The notes beneath the pieces were generated by a model. It was not told where the DNA came from and did no database searches. It saw only the letters and a list, made by a program, of their open reading frames with translations. From Schaalia sp. JY-X169 (lineage in GTDB: Bacteria > Actinomycetota > Actinomycetes > Actinomycetales > Actinomycetaceae), in NCBI RefSeq assembly GCF_014069575.1, contig NZ_CP059675.1, positions 186,001 to 250,000 on the forward strand: 64,000 nucleotides of DNA, given 5' to 3'. The translations under genes and the position numbers were made by a program. Below, one piece after another: positions 36,044 to 43,369 of the stretch. Numbering within the stretch: position 1 is the first letter of the stretch; each line of letters opens with the position of its first letter.

Positions 36044-36703
36044 GGTGGTGGTGAAGGACCAAGAAACTCCAGTTCCCTTGAAGATGGGTATGGCCACGAC
36101 GCCCCTCTAGGGGAGCCGCAGGTCCCCACGACTGACGGAGAAGCGCCTGAGACTGAGGTGGTTGGGGAGCAGAGCGATCTTGAGCCCCCGGCCTTCGAAT
36201 CGACAATCACCGAGAAGATTATCGTCATCGCACAGGAGAACCCGGGGATCACGGCTGATGAGATAGCTGAAGCGTTGGGGGTTGGTGCAGACGGCGGTCT
36301 CACGCTAGTGCAGGAAGATGGCTTACTTTCTGCGACAGTCGTGTTTCAAAGTGCGCCAACGCCTGACCAGGTCGATGCGCTTGAAGCAATTGCTCGTGTT
36401 CGCAGGGTCCTTGCAATCGAACCGATCGCGATGGTTCTGGTCGCACCATCGCAGCTGGATGCTGTTCGGACCGTGCCAGGGGTTGCCTCAGTAGACGTCA
36501 ATCTGGCTCCGCAATCTGCGCATATGGAGCGTGAACTCAGTGAGGCGGAAGTAGAGGAGCTACTCCAGGAAGTGGGGCAGCTTCAGGCAGAGGTGCCCCA
36601 CATGGTGGGCCGAGTGGGCGGATCGCAGACACCAGCTCTGTGTCGCACAGTTCCTGCTGTCGCGAACGCTCCCCTCAGAGTCAGTCAAGCGCGTCAGAGC
36701 TAG
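36044..36703 (+). pseudogene. N-terminal remnant of a secreted S8 (subtilisin-like) protease
   Basis: Open reading continues in the pullulanase frame after its stop, with an ATG-type start only inside at 36158. The text (Gly/Ser/Pro/Glu-rich linker, then ITADEIAEALGV and a VVFQSAPTPDQVDALEAI prodomain-like part) has no signal peptide. It ends CRTVPAVANAPLRVSQARQS, which matches the segment just before the catalytic Asp of large actinobacterial subtilases. The next bases, read in another frame, give GVDGTGQ, the usual start of the catalytic core, and then homology jumps ahead. It is therefore the front of a broken gene rather than a stand-alone protein. Confidence 0.65.
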
Positions 36704-38006
36704 GGGGTTGATGGGACCGGGCAGGGTCCTCAGAGATGGTACTTCCCCGTGGTTCAATGCTGGCGCAGACATTATCGTTGACGACATCTATTGGTCCAAT
36801 GAACTGAACTTTCAGCAAGGACCGGTTTCCCAGGCAATTGAGAGCGTCAAAGCGCGGGGAGTGACCTACTTTTCGAGCTCCGGCAACAATAACGGGGTGA
36901 AGCGGTCACCCACCTCCCAGCCAGGCATTACCGGCTATCCGATTGGGCGACACCAGAGCAACGCATTTGTTGGGACTTCCTGTCCGGAGTGGTTGGTTCT
37001 GCCTCAGGGAACAAGTCGCGGTGGTGTCGACTGTCTAGATTTCTCTCCCAATTGGATGGGCCAGCCACTCGGTAAATACACCATGGGGGCGCAGCTGCCA
37101 TCCTCAATCGCGCAGGTGATGCACTGGGCTGAGCCAGCAAATGGTCTGAAGACCAACCTACAACTGCAAATGTATGGGACCAGGTCTGTCACAGGATCCG
37201 GTGGTGTAGTGAGCCAAGAGAGGTGCTTAGGGGCCGCAAGCAGTTCTGATGGCGTTGGGCTTCCAGTGCACTACGCCCAATGGGACTGGGGTCGGGACGC
37301 CACTTGCAATCCTTCACGGTCGGTTGATTTTGTGGTGGTTCGCGATATCTCACGACCCGGTTACGGGTCTCCAACCGTGCAGATAACCCCGTTTGCAGCC
37401 GATACCAATACGCTTGCATGGGACAGAGAGTTCTACCGAACCGAGGGCAACAACACGATTCAGGGCAGTCAGTACGGTCACAATGGCGACGGAAGCGCGG
37501 CGTCGGTTGCGGCGGCGCCGTGGACGGCGCCAACAGTGGTGCAGTCTTACTCGTCTTTGGGGGCCAACCAGACCCGGTTCGGACCGTCCTCGCGAAATGG
37601 CGTTGCTACGACTCTTTCGGAACCGGTCAACCCAGAGGTCCCTACAATCATGGGACTTGACGGGATAGTGAACAGTTTCTTTGGCAGCCCAATCCAAACT
37701 GGGGCGAACACGGGGCTCTACGCTTTCTACGGGACGTCTGCTGCCTCTCCAACCGCGGCTGCAGTGGCAGCCCTCGGCCTGGAGAAGAACCCAACTATGA
37801 GACACGATCAGGTTGTGTCCCTAATGCGTCGAAGCGCCAATGCGCAGGTTGCGAACCCATACTCGGTTGTCCCCATTCCGCATAGCAGCACCTGTCTCCT
37901 TAACACCGTCACGCGCTCACATAGTTGGTGGCACGGGGGCCATGAGCCCAAAGGTGGAGCAGCAATTGAGATCTGCCCTGAAGGGGACTCAGATCAAGAG
38001 GGTTAG
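36704..38006 (+). pseudogene. Central remnant of the S8 protease, catalytic Asp and His deleted
   Basis: A 432-codon stretch (ATG-type start at 36708) carries the second half of a subtilase catalytic domain. NAGADIIVDDIYW and GVTYFSSSGNNNG (oxyanion-hole Asn) are near the start. The serine motif YGTSAASPTAAAVAAL is near residue 350. The segment with the catalytic Asp (IxDS-type) and His (HGT-type), normally ~60-120 residues before NAGAD, is absent. A large in-gene deletion next to a frame change at about 36703-36740 explains this. No protease activity is expected. The frame is lost again at about 37912, where a cell-wall-binding repeat continues in frame 1. Confidence 0.7.
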
Positions 38007-38298
38007 TGGATCGGATCGCTACGGTACTTCAACTGCAGTCCTCAAAGAGTTCTTTTCAGGCCAGAAGATTCGTAGGGCGTTTGTAGCCACCGGTAAGGAC
38101 TTCCCGGATGCCCTCTCTGCGGCGGTGCCTGCCGGATCGTTGACTAAGCGCCTAGTTCTTTCCAACGGCGAATGCATTCCAAAGCTGGTGGTGTCGTCTT
38201 GGATCGAGGGGGTGGGAGCCAGAGTGTCCAATGTCTATTTGGTTGGGGGGCCCGCTGTGTTGGGACAGTCGGTCCAGAGCCTGACGCAATGCAGTTGA
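37912..38298 (+). pseudogene. C-terminal cell-wall-binding (CWB2-type) remnant of the same gene
   Basis: In frame 1 the sequence reads IVGGTGAMSPKVEQQL, then RVSGSDRYGTSTAVL, FVATGKDFPDALSAAVPAG and VYLVGGPAVLGQSV. These are the hallmarks of the cell wall binding repeat 2 family (PF04122) that anchors exported proteins. It overlaps the end of the central fragment in a different frame, so it is the displaced tail of the broken subtilase. The last repeat ends in a normal-looking stop at 38296-38298. Confidence 0.7.
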
Positions 38299-38854
38299 CG
38301 GTTTTGAGTTGATGGCGACTTGACCCTTGACCCACACGGTTGTGCGCAGGCTCAACACAGCGGTGGATGGCATTGCGGGGGCCCCGTAACCCCGTACTTT
38401 GCGTCACTGGGCTCCGCACCCCCTGCATGTTCGTGAAATGTATACGTGGGGAACAAAGGAGTGCTTGGGGTATGCACCCCAGACGATTATTTCGCCCCCA
38501 CGTATACATTTCGTGATGTGCGGGCGCTGGCGGCTGGGGTGGCTGCGCTGGTGCGGGCGCTGGCGGCCGCAAAGGCGGTTGGGGTGGTGATTTAGTGACG
38601 CCGGACCTATGCGCCTGTCGGCGCTATGCCGCTCGAGGCGGCTGAAATTGGAGCCCGGGGCATTGGGCCCGACGTCAATGTCCATTGTAGTGCACGCCAC
38701 CAATCATGTGAAACGGAATCGGGGCTTCACTCATCCTGAGTGTTGCTATGGACGGGGCGGGTTGCAACAATCCTAAATGTCGGAAGCCAATGAGACACTT
38801 TCCACTACCGGACGCTTGTGCCAAACCTGGACAGCGTAATGAGAGGATTGGCGT
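38299..38854. other. Non-coding junction before the restriction-modification unit
   Basis: 556 bp without a convincing gene. It holds the large inverted repeat at 38435-38512, a 17-bp direct repeat (GTGCGGGCGCTGGCGGC) at 38518-38534 and 38551-38567 with a 33-bp period, and an Ala/Val/Leu-rich open stretch ending in TAG at about 38593 that may be a coding remnant. The last ~150 bp should contain the methyltransferase promoter. No integrase, tRNA or target-site duplication is seen. Confidence 0.6.
38435..38512. repeat. Large inverted repeat with nested hairpin (cruciform-capable)
   Basis: Perfect 17-bp arms GAAATGTATACGTGGGG (38435-38451) and its complement (38496-38512) flank 44 bp. Inside, TGGGGT-ATGC-ACCCCA (38466-38481) forms a second perfect hairpin. 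The arms have near-matches extending outward (CGT/CAC). No T-run follows, so an ordinary Rho-independent terminator is unlikely. Confidence 0.8.
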
Positions 38855-39850
38855 ATGACCCAGAAGGAAGAACTCAGAGTATTGGAGCTTTGCGCCGGTG
38901 CCGGTGGTCAATCATCTGGACTTGAACAGGCGGGATTTCAGCACGAGCTAGCTATTGAGATCGACAAAGATGCCGCAGCGACTCTCCGCCTTAACCGGCC
39001 AGCATGGAATGTCCTTGAGGGGGATATCCGTGAATTTGACGGTAGGCCCTACAGGGGAATCGACCTAGTGGCAGGCGGAGTTCCCTGTCCCCCCTTCAGT
39101 GTCGCCGGAAAGCAGCTGGGGGCTGACGATGAACGCGACCTATTCCCCGAGGCGCTTCGCATTGTTCGGGAAGCGCAGCCCAGTGCAGTGATGCTTGAGA
39201 ATGTGAAGGGGTTGGCGACAGCCCGATTCGCGACCTATCGAGCCTCGATCCTCGAGCAGTTGGAAGAAGCGGGATACCACGCAGAATGGCAGCTGCTGTA
39301 CTCAAGCGAGTATGGGGTTCCGCAGTTGCGCCCGCGATTCATCCTTGTAGCCATGAAGAGAAGTCACTTTAGGAGCTTCAATTGGCCCCAACCAGTGGGG
39401 ACGCCACCTTCTGTAGGCCCAGTTCTGTTCGATCTCATGGCCGCCAGAGGGTGGGAAGGTGCAGAAAGATGGGCGCGCGGGGCAAACAGCATCGCGCCGA
39501 CACTAGTTGGTGGATCCAAGAAACATGGAGGTGCTGACTTGGGGCCAACCCGGGCCAAAGAGGCGTGGTTGAAACTCGGCGTCGATGGCAAGGGGATTGC
39601 AGATGAGGCACCCGGTCCGGAGCTGCCAAAAGAACACATCCCAAGGCTGACCAATCAGATGGCCGCAAGAATCCAGGGTTTCGCCCCCGACTGGCTGTTC
39701 TCGGGGCGCAAGACTTCGGTGTACAGACAGATTGGCAATGCTTTCCCTGCTCCAACGGCAAAAGCCGTGGGTGTGAGTATTGCTCGCGCACTCGGCGTGG
39801 AGCAAACTTCGGAGATTTCTCGGGTCCCAATTCTGAGAGCAGCTAGTTAG
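38855..39850 (+). CDS. DNA (cytosine-5-)-methyltransferase of a NaeI-type restriction-modification system
   Basis: A 331-aa modification enzyme that should protect the host from the neighbouring endonuclease by making 5-methylcytosine. Motif I is ELCAGAGGQSSGL, motif IV GGVPCPPFS holds the catalytic Cys78, motif VI is LENVKG and motif VIII is VPQLRPRFILV. The C-terminal motif X has RQIGNAFPAPTAKAVG; the variable target-recognition region lies between ~170 and 270. ATG 38855 has a GAGAGGA Shine-Dalgarno. Its stop overlaps the endonuclease stop by 3 bp on the opposite strand (tail-to-tail). By association with a NaeI homologue the target is probably GCCGGC; which cytosine is methylated is not visible. 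Base composition is a little AT-richer than the pyr genes, consistent with horizontal arrival. Confidence 0.93.
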   Translation: MTQKEELRVLELCAGAGGQSSGLEQAGFQHELAIEIDKDAAATLRLNRPAWNVLEGDIREFDGRPYRGIDLVAGGVPCPPFSVAGKQLGADDERDLFPEALRIVREAQPSAVMLENVKGLATARFATYRASILEQLEEAGYHAEWQLLYSSEYGVPQLRPRFILVAMKRSHFRSFNWPQPVGTPPSVGPVLFDLMAARGWEGAERWARGANSIAPTLVGGSKKHGGADLGPTRAKEAWLKLGVDGKGIADEAPGPELPKEHIPRLTNQMAARIQGFAPDWLFSGRKTSVYRQIGNAFPAPTAKAVGVSIARALGVEQTSEISRVPILRAAS

Positions 39851-41283
39851 AGGAGCATCGGCGCATCGACCGCGGTCGTTTCCCCAGGAAGGCAGATACG
39901 CCATCTCCTGCCATCCGCACTTGGATATGCCAGGTCTTCTGTCGGTTTAACGCGGACACTGACAATCTCGCCGCGCTCCGGTACTGCGGTACCCAAAGCC
40001 GCGGCAAACTGGGTTTGGTCCTTGTAGTCGCCACTCAGAACAAGTATTCCTTCCTTCCGGAGCGTGCTCCGAGATCCACCATTTTCGCGGATTCGTTTCA
40101 TATAGTCCTTCTGCTGAGCGACTGTTGCGATGACTGTCCGTGAAATGCGTCTTCCAGTGGCGGATCTTAGTAACTCATCCACTCTCTTCTGGCCGCTCGG
40201 ACGGGACATAATCCACTCGACTTCAGGTTCCGGCAGGGTGAGCAAAGTGTTTGGTTGCATCGGCGCATTCTGGTGTAGCCACCGGACCCGTTTCTTGCCC
40301 TCCGCGTTCAGGCCCGTCTTCTGATCTCGATTTCTGCTTGCTCTCCGATTCTCTTCGGATACGCGGACCAACCCCATGCTCCATTGGGATTTCATATCGT
40401 CGGCAACAGTTACAAGAACGATCTGGTCAAAGCTCTCTGTTGGGAGCATCCACTGGCTAGTGTGTGAGAACTTGCAGTCAACCTCATGTGTCGCGATTGA
40501 GTAATCCAGAACGGATCCGTCGTTGAACTGAAACTCGCGCTGCAGATTAATCTCGATGATGGATCCGAAATGTGCCTTCTCAGTCTTAGAGAGATGATCC
40601 AGGCGATAACGACCGGTGTGTTGTCCATCGTAAAGCTGGTCAAAGGTGTCCCGAAACACGCGTGCGGCTCGAGTCCCATCTGGATCGAGAAAGCTAAGCA
40701 CTTCGAATACCTCGTCGAGCGCCGCATCTCGCGAGGCAGGGTCATCATGATCTGATTCTGAATCGACGTAGCGTTCCAGGGAATCCGTCTGCCGGCTCAG
40801 TAAGTCAACCGAGAGCTCTAGGGGCATTTCAGGTTCGGCTGTCGTTTTGCTGTTCGCACCGGGTTCGCGGCAAAGCGACTGCAAGCGTGCGACGGCTGGC
40901 CTGTCCGCCGGCGCCCACTCTATTGATCCGAGGTCGGAAGGTGGCATCCACCGGATGGCAGAATGCTCGGTTAGGAGTGGCTCTCCATTCACCAGCTGGC
41001 AGTAGAACGTCGTCAGCGTGACGATGCCGAAGTCGTACTCATGTGTCGTGACTTCAAGCTGGTCGTTCACCTGAGCATCACACTGGAGTTCTTCCTGTAG
41101 TTCACGCCTGAGCGCCTCTTGAGGGCTTTCTCCGACCTCAATCTTGCCGCCGGGGAACTCCCACATGCCTGGGAGGGACATACGACTTGATCGCCTGGCG
41201 CAAAGGATCAGGCCATCACGAATTATGACCGCCCCAACCACATTTATGCGCCGTTTCTCTGTCTGCTGTCCATGCTCACTCAT
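39847..41283 (-). CDS. Nudix hydrolase / NaeI-type restriction endonuclease fusion protein
   Basis: A 478-aa two-domain protein. Residues ~11-137 are a MutT/NudG-like Nudix domain: the box runs from G46 with E52, R60-E61 and E64-E65, but Gln67 replaces the usual Gly. The APADRPAVARL tail resembles the CTP/5-methyl-dCTP-type pyrophosphatase NudG. After a ~50-residue acidic linker, residues ~188-478 match NaeI (Type IIE, two-site enzyme). Catalytic Glu244, Asp260, Asp269 and Lys271 keep the exact 16-9-2 spacing of NaeI Glu70/Asp86/Asp95/Lys97. LYDG with Leu217 matches NaeI Leu43, the ligase/topoisomerase-like position. ATG 41283 is chosen because the domain begins there; no Shine-Dalgarno, but TAGTCT sits 7 nt upstream (leaderless). 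Two GCCGGC sites lie in its promoter region. A longer start at 41331 adds 16 residues. Confidence 0.88.
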   Translation of the reverse strand: MSEHGQQTEKRRINVVGAVIIRDGLILCARRSSRMSLPGMWEFPGGKIEVGESPQEALRRELQEELQCDAQVNDQLEVTTHEYDFGIVTLTTFYCQLVNGEPLLTEHSAIRWMPPSDLGSIEWAPADRPAVARLQSLCREPGANSKTTAEPEMPLELSVDLLSRQTDSLERYVDSESDHDDPASRDAALDEVFEVLSFLDPDGTRAARVFRDTFDQLYDGQHTGRYRLDHLSKTEKAHFGSIIEINLQREFQFNDGSVLDYSIATHEVDCKFSHTSQWMLPTESFDQIVLVTVADDMKSQWSMGLVRVSEENRRASRNRDQKTGLNAEGKKRVRWLHQNAPMQPNTLLTLPEPEVEWIMSRPSGQKRVDELLRSATGRRISRTVIATVAQQKDYMKRIRENGGSRSTLRKEGILVLSGDYKDQTQFAAALGTAVPERGEIVSVRVKPTEDLAYPSADGRRWRICLPGETTAVDAPMLL

Positions 41284-41407
41284 CAAACAAAGACTAATCG
41301 TGCGGGCCGGCAACTGCAGCACCAACACCATCTTGGCTGCCGGCTCTGGTCTTCTTGGTACGGGTGATCCTGCTGGGGGCGGTGGGCGACGACGGGCGGC
41401 TTTGCCG

Positions 41408-42553
41408 CTAGTCGGCGACCGGCCCCAGCACCATATTCGCCCAAGCCCCGTGCAGCGACTCCTGGTCTGAGGGCTGAAAAAGGCCAGCCAAGACATCGCG
41501 GTACAAGCGTGACAGCTCATTCTTGTCGTAATACGAAGACCCCCCACACGCACGAACGCACTGCTCAACCACCCGAAGGGACGCCTCAGACGCAGCATTC
41601 TTCACGGCCGACAGGCGCGGCAGCCACCCCAGATTCGGTTCCGCATCCGATTCCACCAGCGCCGCCATTTCGCGGATCTGCGGACCGACCGCGTTCATGA
41701 GAAGCGCGGCCTCTGCCAGACGCCAGCGGATCGCCGGGTCATTGGAATACGTGGTTTGGTTCATGACTGAACGCCGCTTCTTGACATGCTCAACCGCCAC
41801 CTCTATTGCGCGTTCACCAACCCCCGCATACGTCGCGGCCAACAAGATCTCGAAGTTAGCGAAGATACCAAGCACGACAGGGTCAAGGTTCGGTCCGGGG
41901 TCAACCCGGCCCAGTACCTGTTCGGCCTTGACCCTCGCCCCCTCCAGCAGCGTGGTGTTCGACTGAGTTCCGCGCATTCCTAACACATACCAGTCATCCT
42001 TGATAGTCACCCCGCCATCCTCCCGCCGTAGGATTGCAAACACCGACTTGGGGGCATCACTGCTGTCGCTGTCCGCGCCAAAAGTCAGCAACCGTGTCCA
42101 CGCCGGTGACAACGAAGTGAACACTTTCGTTCCGGTGAATGTGTAGCCCCCGTCCTCGGTGGGCTTCGCATCGGTGATCGACCCGAAGAGGACGAGGTCG
42201 TTCCCGGGTTCCGAAATCCCAAAGCCGAAAAGGTGCCCATCTGCCGCATCCCGCAGAATCTGCTCCCCTTCGCTACGTCCCGCATCAACCAGCATGCGCC
42301 CCAACCCGACGATGATCTGGTGCATATTGATGCCGAGGGCGGTGCCGGGCGCCGCCTTCGCAAGCCTGGTCTGTTCGGCTGCGATTTCGCTGAGAGTGAG
42401 GCCGCTCCCACCGAATTCCTCTGGGACAAACGCCGCGTAGTACCCCGCATTGCGCAACTGGTCGTAGTCCTCTTCAGGGAAGATGTTTTCGGCGTCATAG
42501 CTGGCCGCACGCGAATGGATTTCGCCCAGTAGTTCGTCGGAAAGGAAGGCCAT
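41408..42553 (-). CDS. Acyl-CoA dehydrogenase family protein
   Basis: A 381-aa flavoprotein of the acyl-CoA dehydrogenase fold: the N-terminal helical domain (YYAAFVPEEFGGSGLTLSE), the beta domain (FGISEPGND, GTKVFTSLSP), and the C-terminal helical domain (CVRACGGSSYYDKNELSRLYRDVLAG). The C-terminal pattern resembles the flavin monooxygenase/desulfurisation branch (DszC-like) as much as true fatty-acid dehydrogenases, so the substrate is uncertain. ATG 42553 has a good AGGAGG Shine-Dalgarno. It runs in the same direction as, and 124 bp before, the restriction gene but probably predates that insertion. Confidence 0.85.
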   Translation of the reverse strand: MAFLSDELLGEIHSRAASYDAENIFPEEDYDQLRNAGYYAAFVPEEFGGSGLTLSEIAAEQTRLAKAAPGTALGINMHQIIVGLGRMLVDAGRSEGEQILRDAADGHLFGFGISEPGNDLVLFGSITDAKPTEDGGYTFTGTKVFTSLSPAWTRLLTFGADSDSSDAPKSVFAILRREDGGVTIKDDWYVLGMRGTQSNTTLLEGARVKAEQVLGRVDPGPNLDPVVLGIFANFEILLAATYAGVGERAIEVAVEHVKKRRSVMNQTTYSNDPAIRWRLAEAALLMNAVGPQIREMAALVESDAEPNLGWLPRLSAVKNAASEASLRVVEQCVRACGGSSYYDKNELSRLYRDVLAGLFQPSDQESLHGAWANMVLGPVAD

Positions 42554-42661
42554 TTTTCCTCCTGTTGAGCAGGTTCAAGTTGGACTGTCTCTTCAAGACT
42601 AGCGACTAATGCGTTCCAGACGGTTCGTGACCATAGTCGTGGAAGTCGGTAGTCTGGGGGA

Positions 42662-43369
42662 ATGTTCGAGATCCCATCAGATTTACCCCTGAAACTCAGT
42701 TCGCTTGCCTGGCTGCTTGGCCATTGGCAAGGGTGGGGCACGGTCGCCGCCCCCGGTACGATGCCGCCCGCCGAGACCGACACCAAAGACAACAGTGCCA
42801 CTCAACCGGCAGAGGAGGAGACGGACTCCAGGTTTGACGCGGTGCTGCAAGACCTTGAAGCCGCAGTTGTTGGCGAACAGATGCGCATGACCATTCGTAC
42901 GTACGAGGGCGAGCTGGCGGACGAGTTCGATCCCCTATGGACAGCGGCAGAGGGGCTTGACAACATACAACCCGGAGCCCTGATTTCGGAGGAAACGACC
43001 TACTGGTCAGTGGACACACCGCTTGCGGTTGTTCCTGCGGGACCGGATGAGGGACGCGAACTACGGGTCGTCGGCTCAGGGACACGCGGTTTCGCAGTGC
43101 TCTGGGCAGGTGTGGTGATGGGCCCACGCATCCAGTTGGCTTCAGACGCAGTGGTGCGAGCCCCTCGCGCGGACGCCCTCGACCACTTCAGCCGTATGTT
43201 CGGACTGGTGGGTGGTGAGTTGATGTGGGCGTCGGAAGCAATGCCTGCGGGCGGCGAGTACGAGGTTGAGATCACGGGTCGACTTCAGCGCACGGCTTCG
43301 GCTGATGAGGTGGCTGCCAAGACGTCCCGCGCGTCGCGCCATGAGGACGGAGACCCTTCCGATGGCTGA
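42662..43369 (+). CDS. Nitrobindin/FABP-family heme-binding protein (THAP4-like)
   Basis: A 235-aa beta-barrel protein. The GxWxGxG signature is LLGHWQGWGT near residue 20, followed by barrel strands such as ISEETTYWSV and LRVVGSGTRGFAVLWAGVV. In mycobacteria and animals these proteins bind ferric heme and isomerise peroxynitrite. Between the first strand and the rest there is an extra acidic stretch of about 35 residues (PPAETDTKDNSATQPAEEETD) not usual in short family members. TAGTCT 6 nt before the ATG suggests a leaderless start. The stop overlaps the start of the YgfZ gene by 8 bp, so the two are coupled. Confidence 0.82.
   Translation: MFEIPSDLPLKLSSLAWLLGHWQGWGTVAAPGTMPPAETDTKDNSATQPAEEETDSRFDAVLQDLEAAVVGEQMRMTIRTYEGELADEFDPLWTAAEGLDNIQPGALISEETTYWSVDTPLAVVPAGPDEGRELRVVGSGTRGFAVLWAGVVMGPRIQLASDAVVRAPRADALDHFSRMFGLVGGELMWASEAMPAGGEYEVEITGRLQRTASADEVAAKTSRASRHEDGDPSDG

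Noticed and set aside
38399-38590. Short ORFs on both strands over the cruciform (both reading EMYTWG)
   Set aside because: The shared peptide arises from the inverted repeat itself; no ribosome site or family match.
41508-41598. Longer N-terminus of the Nudix-NaeI protein reaching to 41598
   Set aside because: The extension overlaps the acyl-CoA dehydrogenase end and is Arg/Pro-rich noise; the Nudix fold begins just after Met 41283.
30635-43185. An identical 21-bp stretch in pyrF (near 30631) and the nitrobindin gene (near 43169)
   Set aside because: Both encode the same short peptide ADALDHF with preferred codons; coincidence is more likely than a repeat element.
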